From Lutraria lutraria (taxonomy: Eukaryota; Mollusca; Bivalvia; Venerida; Mactridae): a DNA stretch of 64,000 bases. Positions 35,108-47,692 of this stretch are shown here, piece by piece. The translations under genes were made by a program, and so were the position numbers. The notes beneath the pieces were generated by a model. The model was not told the DNA's origin and searched no databases. It was given only the letters and a program-made list of their open reading frames with translations. Within the stretch, counting starts at the first letter, position 1, and every line of letters starts with the position of its first letter. The stretch covers positions 30,356,756-30,420,755 of the forward strand of contig OZ026834.1 of assembly GCA_964023205.1 (NCBI GenBank), given 5' to 3'.

Positions 35108-37154
35108 TTGATGAACAACCAATTGTATAACCTCAATATTATATTCAAACCATTTTGTGAACGATGACATACGAATGAATACATGTACTATGATACATGG
35201 TCTGTCTTATTATGACTTTAAACTATAAAGGTAATATTACAACTCGGTCAAAAACTAAGTAGTCCCTAAAAAGTGGTTGTCTATAATATGAAGTAATCGC
35301 CTTGCAAGGTTTTAGTATACATTAATTAGATAGTTACATATAGAAGTGGTTTGATTATAATTATACATTAATTAAAGGATTACGTCTAGAAGTGCATGGT
35401 TTGATAAGAACATAATATTATTACCGTATCATGTGATACACATCATCAGCTATGTCATCAATCACCGTTATATTGGCCAGCCGAGCACAAACAACATTTT
35501 AGATGAGTTAATAGTTCACGTGGAAACTACTAGGTTAGCAATATGACCTTGAAATGATACAAAACATTATCTCATAAACACTTTACCCTGACCTTTGTTC
35601 GAGTTCAAAAAATCAAAAGGTCACAAGTCCATTTCAGGTTACGGGGTTGCAATAAAAGGTTTTTAAACCCTAGAAAGTCTGGAAAAAAAGGAGTAAGATG
35701 ATACGTAATGTTATTAATGTTGTCTATCATGAACCATCTGACAGAGTGATATAATTATAATCTGTCTGGCTGTCATGTTGATTAGATAAGATAAGAAGAG
35801 AAATAGTCTTTTTATGGTTAATTGATAGAACAAGAGAATGGGGAAAAATTATTTACTAGTACCCTCATTTTTGTACACATATCTTTTGTAAAAATTCTAG
35901 GTACGATTTCATCCGAAATATTTCCGTAAGCCGGATTTAGATGATTGAATCTTAAGGGTCGGGCACAAAATAAAGGGTTGACCAAATCCATCCGATCTGA
36001 TGTAAACATGGTAAAAAAAGTTCCACCCCAACCGTCTCACCGCCTATGTCAAAGACCTTAGCCCCAGACGTATATTTATGCACTGATGTCCCTATTCTAA
36101 GACCTGGTATGGAATCTTCTTCGAAGAAGGTCTATTTAGAAATCAAGTTTAAATCAATAGTTTGTAATCGATTAAATCATGAAAGCGTAGACAATAAGAC
36201 AATAATGTTTGTTAGTTTCAGAATGCGCAATTTATTTACGTAATTATGTAATATGGAATGTCGGACTACTTTTTTCGCACTACTTTTGGAACACAGATGT
36301 TTACAGGTTCCTTAAATTAGCATTATTATCATCCTGAATTTGATTTTTTATTTGATTATACTTTTTTTGAATATGTCATCTTTTATGAGTAGTTCCTTTT
36401 CTAATACATGAATGTTAATTCGTTTCCAGCATTTGAAGGAAACATTGAAGTATATTATTTTACCAACCCTTCACAATAAAAGCTTATCGTCCTGTCAGTA
36501 AACATTCTAGTTTCCCTGATACGGTATGAAGTATATCATTATACTAATATGTCAGCATTTTGTAAGCTCAGGTTGTAAATTTATAGTGCTTGTTGCTGAG
36601 TTTTGTCATGGGACAGAAGAAAACGTTATTCTCTGACAAGTCCTTATTGAACAAACTACATCTGAATAATTACCGCCAATTTATCATTCCGCTGTGTATG
36701 TTTTGTTATGCACATAATTATCATCCATGTAAATTGCTGATTCAGCTCAATAGTTATTTTAAGATATCATAAGAGGATACATCATGGTATGAAATGAAAC
36801 ACAAGATTCGGAAGTCAAGGATCTAGATACATGTATTGTAAAACTTGAAATATTTCCAGAGAAGTTAACTGTAGTTTAGTATACAGTGCTGACAGATGTG
36901 TTTATACATTGAGTCATGGGAATGCCCAAGTAAGACATTTATGTATACTGAGCTAAAAAAAGAAAGATTTCGCTTTAAAATTGTATTTGTTATTTTTGCT
37001 TGTATATTGTATAGTTACAAAGGTTCTAACTCTCTTTTTATCAAAATGGGGCTGACAGGTTTTAGAAATGTTTATAACCATGTATGATTATATATATTAA
37101 CGGTTTTCATGATAGAAAATTATTTATTACGAGATTTTGAAAAAACAATGACGT
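35108..37154. other. AT-rich DNA with unassigned open segments
   Basis: A 57-codon open segment (35376-35546 +) and two head-to-head ATG frames (35818-36009 - and 36046-36243 +) were noted. Their composition is protein-like, but they have no recognised homology and no decisive splice sites. Confidence 0.4.
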
Positions 37155-37480
37155 TCCTTTGAGTTATTTTCCCTCTAAATTTGCATCGAAGTCAATGGGA
37201 ATAACTTATTTATAAAGATTAAAGAGGAAATTTTAATGAAAAATCATGGTAAAAAGAGGCAATAGAATCATTTTAATTTGGTAGAGAAAAATATTAGTCA
37301 CCATGCAATATGTAAAAATAAATATTTTTTCTATATTTTCAACAAGGGTAAAAACTTACAATTTTTTCAAAATGTATTGTTAAATAAATTATAGTATCCT
37401 TGGTAACTATCAAAGATATTTTTGTGTAACATTGAGCTGATACGTTTGAAAACTTAAGTACAGTATTAGGGAACAAAATC
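37155..37480 (+). mobile_element. Interspersed repeat, copy 2
   Basis: It is colinear with 17142-17560 (TGGGAATAACTTATT, AAGATTAAAGAGG, ATCATGGTAAAAAGAGGCA, TCACCATGCAATATG, GGTAACTAT). It is shorter and diverged. Confidence 0.6.
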
Positions 37481-40400
37481 CTTTAAATTCTATCTCTCAA
37501 AGACATGATCCATCGGTACACAACACAAAATGTCCCAAAAAGATTAAACAGCACAACTGTGTCCTAAAAAGACATTGAATTGGAATATCCAGATCTTTAT
37601 TGATGCTGTTTTCCGAAATTCGGTAAAATAGTTTGTGCCAGCTTTCTTTTTTGGCTCAGTATACATCAAGTTGGAAAAGTTTGATGCATATATTCTGATA
37701 GTCATACGGACAGATCAGGGAGTAAGAACCTTTAGGTGAGACAGCAGCTGAAATGTATTATATCATTAGATAAAACGTGTTTCCATTGACCGATAAGACA
37801 TGAAAAACAAAAGTAATCCTAAAAACCTGTTTGTACAATTATTTGAACGCAGATTGTTCTTGTCTGTAATGATATCTACACAATTAGATAAAGTAAATCC
37901 AAGTGCCATTGACCTTGAATATTACCACGGGCAATTCTTTCGTTAGGAGTTTATCTGTCAAAGACCTTCAACTTAAGATAAAGTGCGCTTAAATATTATG
38001 CAAAGACCGTCAATGAGTGTTAGAATATTGTTTAGTTGGACTGTACACAGAATCTACATGTTTTATACTGATAGTGACGAATGTCCGCACATTTTCCTTT
38101 CGTTTAAATTCGGATTTGAGTGTATTCACCTTTGCCATAGACTATATGCCCGTTATTTTTAAAACGAATCAAAATATTAAGATTTTAGCTAATGTTTGGG
38201 CCCAGTTCTATTAATTAACTCTTTTAAGAGATATTTGATTGATTACTTACATTTACGCGTCGTTTGAAAACAACAAGCAACGAAGGACAAAACAGTAGTA
38301 ATCTAAATAAAAGCCTTGGGAAATAGATCAAGCGGTTCACAGCACAGTAAACTTTTAAACTCTGTAATAAACATGACTGCAAACTTCCGCTTCGATGGAT
38401 TAATGTTGTTGTTGTTTTTCTGTACATTTTATTTTCTATTTTAGTTTTTCAAATACAAATTCACTGATTAAATTGTTTCCTTATATATGTTTTATACGCT
38501 TTCAACCAATTGAAAACAAATCACTTTCGTTCACACTGAGCAACTGATTACTCATTGGTTAGAAAATATCACATTTATAAAGTTCAAACTACGTTGTAGC
38601 AAAGCTCACACAAGAATCAAAAAGCTGGGACGCATCAGATATTTCTTAGAAACGTTTTGATTTGACATGTATTTGATGGACATAAACCTTACATGATGTT
38701 ATTTATCATTTGTTGCTTTTGTAGATACATTTGTACGTCTAGTAATCAGCTTAACTAAATACAAGAATGTCTTCACTTGCTTGGTTCCATACGCAATTAT
38801 GATTAAAACATGGATTTCTACTAATTTGGATTTCTCTTTTATTTTTCATATTATTGAAGTAGAACGTACATAATGGCAACAAAGCATTAAATAGTTTAAA
38901 TAAGTTCCCCTGGTGCCATTAAGCAAATCCATTTCTAGTTTTAATTTCCATTTGCCTGTGTTTTATCTGCCATCCATTTTAAAATGTTTTCCAGTTTTTT
39001 TAAGTAGGAAAATATCTAAGAAACCTATGCTGTCGACAAAACTGAACCTTTTGTAATGGTGTTTAACGATGGTACCAAAATGTTTGATTTGTTTTTTGTT
39101 TTTAAATATAAAGCATTTTGAACAACTCTCATTGACAAGCTTTTACACTGAAACCATTTATATTCAGTTCGCAGTTGGTTGTAAAATGTACGTAATTGAT
39201 GTAAGGACAGGCTTGGAAATGTGTTCTTCGATAAAAGATAGCACAATTTCCTTCCTTTCATGTGTAACTGGCAAAAACATCATATACGTTCTCTGCTATA
39301 AAATGTTTTATAACCATTTGGAGTAAACTCGGTTGTTCTCAGGAAATTTATTACATTTTATGATACTGTAGACCATCTGATGTATAATAAACTTGTTGAT
39401 TTGCACTTTTCAATCGTGCCCTACAACCATAATTCTAGGAAAATATTTGCATCATAAGAACACATGAATTGTTTTGGAACCGGTGGGTGCTAATTGATTT
39501 CATGAACTGTTTGGCAAAGTCATACTCGATTAATTAGACTATAAATCTAGCTCTGCAATAAAAACAAGAAAAGCATACCCTGAAATAAATAAAACAACAT
39601 ACAAAACTAACCAACTCTCTTATAAATGATACATCCACTGTCCCTCCACTTTTCAACACACACAATATATAGGATCGTAAAAATGGAGGAAAAACAGTCA
39701 ACCACGACAGATCCCAATTTAAATTAAAAAAATGCTACTGCCAGTAAATTCGTTCCTTCCAATGTACTCTTGAAATCCAATCAAACGTAAAGAAGTTAGT
39801 CGGTATTTTGGTGACCATTAAAATACGGAATACAACCAATGCTCTTAATTATCTGCATTTCCGTTTCGTTTTGATGAGATTTGCCGATCTTTTTCTTAGC
39901 AGAGAAGAAATAATTCCTGTAATTGGTAGTCTACTACAAGACTCTGACAGAAAGAATGAATAAATTAGTAGTGTTTCCTATTATGTTGTCTGAAGAGCTT
40001 ATTTATAAGGAATTAAATCAAAAAGAAATGTTCACCAGACCATTTCCAGGAGATTTTTTGGCAATGCAATAAAAACTAAATGAAGAAAAGTTTCTGGTAG
40101 CAATTTGTAAGAATAATGAATCATTATCAGCTCTGGGTTATAGAAAAGATGAATAAAAGAATAATTGTAAATAAGATCAATACAAATACTGACCAGCCAA
40201 GTCAAAAACAAACATTCTGAATATATTATTTAGATCTGTACGTACGACTGTTAACAAGATGCCTTCAAAAGGTTCTGTTTAAATGGTTATTTTCGTTTAT
40301 TGTTATCTGTTTAAATCTGGATAAATACCGAAGCCACCGGAATTTTCCCAATGCTGACTTGAGAGGTCCGGATTAGAGCTTTTCCGGATTAGAAAGGGGG

Positions 40401-40929
40401 TGTTTTAGGGCATAATGTTCATATACATAAAAGTGTTTTACCATCAGATATTGAATGTACAATCGGTATGGAGTAAATTGTCCGGATTGATCAATGTATT
40501 GCAGGATATTAGTAATCCTGCTGTACCGTTTCACATTAAAATAGTATGTTTTTTTCTGTATTCTATGAACCTTGTTTCTCGGTCTCTGGAGATGACTTAT
40601 TGTCAGTGACGTACTCTGTATGTTGACCTTTTATGGTGTCCTTGTTCAACCTATGTAAACACACAGGGGTCTTAAAAACGACATTTTGCCGGTTTTGACC
40701 AAATTCCAACGTCTCGGACCAATTTGAGTGGCAGAAAAGGGTTAAAAATCAGTTCATTAATGGTTCATAAAATTCGGGCCGTAATGTCACAAACCGTACT
40801 GTATGTTGTTCGTACCATTCTCAATACCACCCGTACGGACTCATTCTTATCTGCAACTTTGTGTTTTAACTAGCAATTCTAACGAGCAGGCAAAGATAAG
40901 ATGCATATGAATACATTTCAAATATAAGT
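37481..40929. other. AT-rich DNA without supported genes
   Basis: Opposed open frames at 38017-38427 and 39025-39326 lack supporting signals. A small CCGGATTAGAG-containing repeat lies near 40330-40410. Confidence 0.45.
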
Positions 40930-41186
40930 AAAGCCCAAAAACGTTTGTTCCTGGATACACGACCAACCAGTACATTTCACCGTGACCCAAGACTTTTTAA
41001 CAGACAATGGACGTGGATTTCCTGTGTTCTCTGAAGAAAACCTACAATTTTCGTCTTCTATTCAAATTGAGGAAACCAATTTACATGATTTTCGTATTAT
41101 AGCGAGAAAAATTAATGCCATCTTACAAAATTATTTGCATTTAAGTTTTTTGTTTGCCGTAGGCGTTGATTTAATTAGGTATGTCC

Positions 41187-41300
41187 GTGAAGTTGGCAGC
41201 CCAGCAGCCTAGCAGCCCAGCAGCGTGAAGTTGGCAGCCCAGCAGCCTAGCAGCCCAGCAGCGTGAAGTTAGCAGTCCAGCAACCTAGCAGCCCAGCACT
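41187..41300 (-). repeat. 38-bp CAG-rich minisatellite, 3 copies
   Basis: The unit contains GTGAAGTTGGCAGCC plus CAGCAGCCTAGCAGC. It is the reverse complement of the minisatellite at 49445-49614 and touches the left edge of the 40-bp satellite. Confidence 0.9.
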
Positions 41301-41305
41301 ACATT

Positions 41306-43510
41306 GCTAACGGTGTCGTTTCATTTACTAACGGTGTCGTCGTAAGAATAACACTTCGTTTTATTTACTAACGGTGTCGTCGTGAAAAGAACACTTCGTT
41401 TTATTTACTAACGGTTTCGTCGTGAAAATAACACGTCGTTTTATTTACTAACGGTGTTGTCGTAAGAATAGCATGTCGTTTTATTTACTAACGGTGTCGT
41501 CGTAAGAATAACACGTCGTTTTATTTACTATAGATGTCGTCGTAAGAATAACACGTCGTTTTATTTACTAACGGTGTCCTCGTAAGAATAACACTTCGTT
41601 TTATTTACAAACGGTGTCGTCGTGAAAATAACACGTCGTTTTATTTACTAACGGTGTCCTCGTAAGAATAACACTTCGTTTTATTTACTATCGGTGTTGT
41701 CGTGAAAATAACACGTCGTTTTATTTACTAACGTTGTTGTCGTAAGAATAGCACGTCGTTTTATTTACTATCGGTGTTGTCGTAAGAATAGCACGTCGTT
41801 TTATTTACAAACTGTGTCGTCGTGAAAATAACACGTCGTATTATTTACTAACGGTGTCGTTGTAAGAAAAGCACGTCGTTTTATTTACTAACGGTGTTGT
41901 CGTGAAAATAACACGTCGTTTTATTTACAAACGGTGTCGTCGTGAAAATAACACGCCGTTTTATTTACTAACGGTGTCCTCGTAAGAATAACACTTCTTT
42001 TTATTTACTAACGGTGTCGTCGTGAAAATAACACGTCGTTTTATTTACTAACGGTGTTGCCGTAAGAATAGCACGTCGTTTTATTTACTAACGGTGTTGT
42101 CGTAAGAATAGCACGTCGTTTTATTTACAAACGGTGTCCTCGTAAGAATAGCACGTCGTTTTATTTACAAACGGTGTCGTCGTGAAAATAACACGTCGTT
42201 TTATTTACTAACGGTGTTGTCGTAAGAATAGCACGTCGTTTTATTTACTAACGGTGTCCTCGTAAGAATAACACTTCGTTTTATTTACTAACGGTGTTGT
42301 CGTAAGAATAGCACGTCGTTTTATTTACAAACGGTGTCGTCGTGAAAATAACACGTCGTTTTATTTACTAACGGTGTCGTCGTAAGAATAGCACGTCGTT
42401 TTATTTACTAACGGTGTCCTCGTAAGAATAACACGTCGTTTTATTTACAAACGGTGTTGTCGTAAGAATAGCACGTCGTTTTATTTACAAACGGTGTCGT
42501 CGTGAAAATAACACGTCGTTTTATTTACTAACGGTGTTGTCGTAAGAATTGCACGTCGTTTTATTTACTAACGGTGTCCTCGTAAGAATAACACGTCGTT
42601 TTATTTACTAACGGTGTCGTCGTAAGAATAGCACGTCGTTTTCTTTACTAACGGTGTTGTCGTGAAAATAACACGTCGTTTTATTTACTAACGGTGTCCT
42701 CGTAAGAATAACACTTCGTTTTATTTACTAACGGTGTTGTCGTAAGAATAGCACGTCGTTTTATTTACAAACGGTGTCGTCGTGAAAATAACACGTCGTT
42801 TTTTTACTAACGGTGTCCTCGTAAGAATAGCACGTCGTTCTATTTAATAACGGTGTCCTCGTAAGAATAACACTTCGTTTTATTTACTAACGGTGTTGTC
42901 GTAAGAATAGCACGTCGTTTTATTTACTAACGGTGTCGTTGTAAGAATAGCACGTCGTTTTATTTACAAACGGTGTCGTCGTGAAAATAACACGTCGTTT
43001 TATTTACTAACGGTGTTGTCGTGAAAATAACACGTCGTTTTATTTACTTACGGTGTCCTCGTAAGAATAGCACGTCGTTCTATTTACTAACGGTGTCCTC
43101 GTAAGAATAACACTTCGTTTTATTTACTAACGGTGTTGTCGTAAGAATAGCACGTCGTTTTATTTACTAACGGTGTCGTTGTAAGAATAACACTTCGTTT
43201 TATTTACTAACGGTGTTGTCGTAAGAAAAGCACGTCGTTTTATTTACTAACGGTGTCGTTGTAAGAATAACACGTCGTTTTATTTACTAACGGTGTCCTC
43301 GTAAGAATAACACTTCGTTTTATTTACTAACGGTGTCCTCGTAAGAATAACACTTCGTTTTATTTACTAACGGTGTTGTCATAAGAATAGCACGTCGTTT
43401 TATTTACAAACGGTGTCGTCGTGAAAATAACACGTCGTTTTATTTACAAACGGTGTCGTGAAAATAACACGTCGTTAAAATTAAAAACGGTGTCGTAAGA
43501 ATAGCACGAC
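41306..43510 (+). repeat. 40-bp satellite array, about 55 copies
   Basis: The unit is TTTACTAACGGTGTCGTCG plus TAAGAATAACACGTCGTTTTA, with period 40 measured across many copies. Three recurrent variants are interspersed: GTCGTCGTGAAAATAAC, GTTGTCGTAAGAATAGC and GTCCTCGTAAGAATAACACTT. The last copies (43440-43510) lose a CGT triplet and decay. It is homologous to the 37-bp array at 16241-16886. Confidence 0.96.
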
Positions 43511-44465
43511 ACAAACTAAAAAACAAAGGCGTATGTGCAACCCTAACAAGAGAATCGCTATACACCTGATCATGAATTGATAACAATGTCGTAATTTTAA
43601 CACCTTATATACCACTGTGCTAATGCTTAAAACATGGTTAGAATATGTAAATTTATACTAAATGTATGTCTAATAAATCTATTTTGGTGTTTATTGTAAT
43701 GTATTTTCATGGGCTGGTTGATGTTAAATAATACTTAGTACCTTTTTTATTTGAGTAACAAAATGCGGAACAATTTAGTAAAAATTCACTAAAAACTAAA
43801 AACATGCTTTACATTGTAATATTTGTGCCCCGGGGGTTAACGCAATCTATACAATACCATATAACCGTATACCGTATAACTGTGTCACACCTTTATACAA
43901 CTAACATAACAAAAAACGCTCTTAAACTTAAAAACTTTATTTTATGTTAATACAATTTGGACTTAATGATAATAATCATGTGTCTAAATGTTTCATGTTA
44001 CGCATTTTTTCTGTTTAAGTCACAATTAGTTTTTGTTGCATTTTTAAAGCATTATTGGACATAATTTAAACAACAAGTATTCAATTATTGAAGCACTTGC
44101 AATCACAAAAATGTCGATTTTTACTTACCTGTGGACAAATCAGTTTGGTTTATTTTATATACTCTATATACTCGTATATTGTTTGAAGAATACAAGGACA
44201 AAATTTGACACGCACCATTCTCATTGTTTATCTTCTTCTGAACAATACCAAAAATCTAAATCATGGAAACACAGCAAAAACAAAACAAAATATTTTATTT
44301 CACTGAACTACTAGTTACAAGTTCTTAAAATATAGTGTCTGTTGATGACTGTCTATCATTTTCATTGTTAAAGTGTCCTTCAGTCAGAGTAATTGTTTTT
44401 GCTTTCTGTAGTTTTTTGGACAAAACAAGCATTAGTTTGTACAGAAGAACCAATATCTTCCCACT
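43511..44465. other. AT-rich spacer
   Basis: No exon or element is supported. An ATG-started 67-codon frame at 44111-44314, with an N-terminal hydrophobic stretch, is the only open segment of note. Confidence 0.4.
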
Positions 44466-44744
44466 CCTGTACGTTATATACCATATCTATAAAACAACAC
44501 ATCGCTTGAATCCTGTACGTTATATAATATCTATAAAACAACACATCGCTTGAATCCTGTACGTTATATACCATATCTATAAAAACACATCGCTTGAATC
44601 CTGTACGTTATATACCATATCTATAAAACAACACATCGCTTGAATCCTGTACGTTATATACCATATCTATAAAACAACACATCGCTTGAATCCTGTACGT
44701 TATATACCATATCTATAAAACAACACATCGCTTGAATCCTGTAC
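44466..44744 (+). repeat. 46-bp tandem array, about 6 copies
   Basis: The unit contains CCTGTACGTTATATACCATA and TCTATAAAACAACACATCGC. Individual copies differ by small deletions. Confidence 0.93.
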
Positions 44745-44755
44745 TATAATTAATG

Positions 44756-44938
44756 TACAGTCAACCCAGTATAAGGGGCCACCTCCAAATAAAGGTCATC
44801 CTGTGAATAATGGCCATTCTTTTAAACACCGACATTGACTATTTAGAACAAATTGACCTCCTAATAACGAACATCTGTAGATAAAGGCCACATTTTGTCC
44901 TTCCCACGAGTGGTCTTTGTTCACATGTTTGACAGTAT
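44756..44938 (+). mobile_element. MITE, TACAGTCAAACC family
   Basis: Terminal inverted repeats are TACAGTCAACCC at the left and GTTTGACAGTA at the right. The interior has AAATAAAGGTCATCCTGTGAATAATGGCC-type blocks shared with the copy at 55739-55926. The TA at each tip suggests a TA target, as in pogo-like elements. Confidence 0.75.
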
Positions 44939-44940
44939 GC

Positions 44941-45177
44941 AGTTCGCGGGCGATGCTCACACTGTCCGTGACGACTGAAAATCTTACATCCCCTGTTAGA
45001 TTGTCCTCCACCTCTGAATCATGTGGGGTAGCTTGGCAAAGGATTACGAATAGAATGTGGTTAGTACTAGTTAAGGCCTAAATGAAGTCCAGGGAAGCTG
45101 GTTAGCATATAACTTCCCGCCGAGATATATCTGAACCAATCTTGAAATGGCGTTAAATCCGATGGAATGAATGAAAT
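44941..45177 (+). mobile_element. SINE-A copy, 5' truncated
   Basis: It starts in the head/body junction (GGCGATGCTCACACTGTCCG) and ends GGCGTTAAATCCGATGGAATG. It ends about 38 bases before the acceptor of the CBM39 exon. Confidence 0.82.
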
Positions 45178-45216
45178 GACAGTATGCAACAACAGTTTCT
45201 ATAAAACTATTTTAAG

Positions 45217-45346
45217 GTAATGAATGGGTACATGAGGACCGAGATGTGGTCGTTCATCCAGGTGATACTGTTCACTACTGGTACAATTACATACAAAATG
45301 GACAAGGTCATGTAGTAAAAGATCAAACATGGACAGCTGTTGATAA
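45217..45346 (+). CDS. Beta-1,3-glucan-recognition protein, CBM39-domain exon
   Basis: The acceptor 'actattttaag' at 45215-45216 opens a frame to a donor-like GTATTG at 45347. It encodes the second half of a CBM39 (N-terminal glucan-binding) domain: EDRDVVVHPGDTVHYWYNY, then IQNGQGHVVKDQTW. The GD-x-V-x-YW and DQ-x-W signatures are typical of GNBP/LGBP proteins of protostomes. These are secreted and bind fungal or algal beta-1,3-glucan. The exon enters after one base of a codon and leaves phase 2. It is wedged between a SINE-A ending 38 bases upstream and another SINE starting about 35 bases downstream. The exon with the first half of CBM39 and the signal peptide was not found. It is in the same orientation as the GH16-like exons that follow. 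Confidence 0.72.
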
Positions 45347-45381
45347 GTATTGACATTTTATCCATCTTATATTGATACCTG

Positions 45382-45645
45382 AGCCGCCTGCGTGGTCGAG
45401 TGGTTAAGGTCGCTGACTTTAAAATCACTCTAAAGTCTCACTGATAGCGGGTCGTGGGTTTGAGCCCAGCTACCGACCTTGACTCTTTATGTGGGAAGGT
45501 AGGCAGTTGCTTACGGATGATTGGAGTCTAGTACTGGTTCTTCCTAGGAACGATGATTAGATGGACTGTCCGCCTCATATGACTGGCTGTTGAAAGGGGG
45601 GAGGGGGCTAAAACCCAATGAAACAAACAAACAAATATCAGATAA
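45382..45645 (+). mobile_element. tRNA-derived SINE, class II-type head
   Basis: The head has A box TGGTCGAGTGGTTAAGG and B box GGTTTGAGCCC with a long variable region, as in tRNA-Ser/Leu. The tail is CTAAAACCCAATGAAAC followed by AAACA repeats, similar to the SINE-A tail. It sits inside the intron after the CBM39 exon. Confidence 0.8.
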
Positions 45646-46061
45646 CGGGCTTATCTTTCTTTTAACAAAGACAGAAGGAGGCCCTTCTTTAACGCATCCG
45701 TTCAAAAGACCTACGTGCATTTAATGATGCTGGATATCCCATATTTTATTTACAGTTAATATTAGTTGTTAAGTATATATGCTGTACATGTTCAGATGAA
45801 GAAGAAGGTTTCAACCTGGTTTTTTTTTCATTACGTTTCTGGTATTTCTTTCTCGAAAAAAAATCTATATAAATCTTAACTTCTTCGCTTAAGAAAAAAA
45901 CACATCCAAAAGACCAAAGTCATGATTAATTAACATCATTTTAACGTAACATACATAACATACATGTGTATTTCTATAAATAAACCCATTCAAACACGCA
46001 TAGGTCCTACAACTACAACAACAACAACATCGAAGCCTACTACGCATGCCAAGACTTCTAG

Positions 46062-46368
46062 ACCATTAGTCACCGATGCTATGCCAAGTTCGAACCCCAC
46101 ATATCCCATCGATTCTAGTGCAGTTAACAAAGACACAGACGCGACAAATTCCGGTCCTAACACAGGTACAGATTCTTCTCAGACACAACCAGTCGCCTCT
46201 GGCACATTGAGCGCAACAGCGACAGCTTCCAGTGGTTCTTGTGGTTGTACCGGAAGTTCTATCCGCCCATTATCATGTTCGACATTTCCATGTTTGATAT
46301 TTGAAGATAACTTTGATACATTAAACCTAGACGTATGGGAACATGAAATTACTGCTAGCAGTGGTGGG
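46062..46368 (+). CDS. Beta-1,3-glucan-recognition protein, linker and start of GH16-like domain
   Basis: The exon ends at a perfect donor (GG|GTAAGT at 46369) in phase 0. It encodes a Ser/Thr/Asn-rich linker, a short Cys cluster (SCGCTGSS) and then the start of the GH16-like domain (PCLIFEDNFDTLNLDVWEHE). The last segment is highly characteristic of molluscan and arthropod beta-glucan-binding proteins. The start is uncertain. An acceptor at 46060-46061 gives entry phase 2 and fits the CBM39 exon exactly. An alternative at 46002-46003 adds a poly-Thr linker but needs phase 1 and would not fit without another exon. The reading frame is open from 45964. Confidence 0.8.
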
Positions 46369-46989
46369 GTAAGTCCTATCAACTACATGTACAGTCACAT
46401 CTGTGAACAAAGGCCATCATTTGAAAATTGACAGATAACCTTAATTATCATAGCATTATCAGCAGGCAAGTCAATTGCATAATTTAGAAATTTATTGGGA
46501 ATAATTAAACCGATGTCGAGAAACACTGATAATATACTAGTATTTCATATGAGCTAGGATTACGTACAAAATGTATATGTTTTTAAGATTTGATAACACT
46601 CTAATTCCTTCATTTATTTGGACAAAAATGGAGTGTTTGTATCTTTGGATTCATCTCTGAACACTGCACAACATGCACTAACTTACATTAGTGTAACTCA
46701 AAAAGGAAGAAACTAAATAACTGCGCCAAGAACGTATAACTCATCAATTGTTTAGTACTTAACTTATCGGTCTTTAAACGCATTTTCCTCAAAACGCAAA
46801 AAAATGAAGTAATATTTACGATTCTGGAATAAGGGTCATGACATATTATTGGAATTGTAATGTATTATATAATCTGTAGTCTCTCATATATTATTTTGAT
46901 ATAAACGAATATATCAAATGAGGCAATGAGTATCATTTCGCTTAGTGTAAATATGAAACTAAAAGAAAAAGACTTTGTTTTTGTTTCAG

Positions 46990-47064
46990 AACTGGGAATT
47001 TGAGTATTACACCAACAACCGTACTAATAGCTATGTTCGTGATGGCAAACTTTTCATCAAGCCG
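46990..47064 (+). CDS. Beta-1,3-glucan-recognition protein, GH16-like exon 2
   Basis: It is flanked by 'tttttgtttcag' and CCG|GTAGGT, 75 nt, phase 0 on both sides. It encodes NWEFEYYTNNRTNSYVRDG and then KLFIKP, the conserved block directly following the previous exon in the family. No in-frame stop or frameshift occurs. The following intron has collected a small TACAGTCAAACC-type MITE (about 47094-47175) and a SINE-D tail fragment (about 47262-47345). Confidence 0.88.
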
Positions 47065-47692
47065 GTAGGTTGTATACATGTAGATATTATTGCTTCAGTC
47101 AAACCTGTGAACAAAGGCCACCATTGAGAAAGACAAAATGTGGCCTTTATTCACAGGTAGACTTTGCTGTATATAATCAATGACGTTTTATGGAAACTGA
47201 CGAACACATTATGAGTGAGAAATATGTCTAGTTAGTTCACGGAAGGTCAGTGTAAGCTCTGCCCTGGTAAAATGCTGAAAACTAGGTCACCTAACGACCC
47301 TGTCTGTTGGTGCGACGTAAATCCCCAGCGACAAATCCTGTGACACCTAAAATGTTCCTACACTTAATTGTTGTCATTTTATACTTCATACAACGCTCTA
47401 TTCACTTAGCTTACAGAGCGGGCTATACTCTTTAAAACGTGACACATCATACCGTAGTATGCATTTAAATAGTTCATGCATATATATAACATTACGAATT
47501 TTCAACATAAACGCATAAATCCTATCATATACATGTATAGTAAAAATCCTGCCATCCGGACCCCATCTGAACTGGACAAAAAGTCTGGTTTTCTGAAAAT
47601 TACGGATTTCTGAGAGTCCGGTTTCCAGGGGGTTATTGTACATTTATTTCGATCTATGAGTGAAATTATGTCTTCATTGTTTATCTACACAG

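Noticed and set aside
41306..43510. CRISPR-like regular array
   Set aside because: The 40-bp units are contiguous with no unique spacers, in eukaryotic DNA. It is a satellite.
46004..46061. Poly-Thr linker as part of the glucan-recognition exon
   Set aside because: The acceptor at 46002-46003 is out of phase with the CBM39 exon. It is kept only as an alternative.
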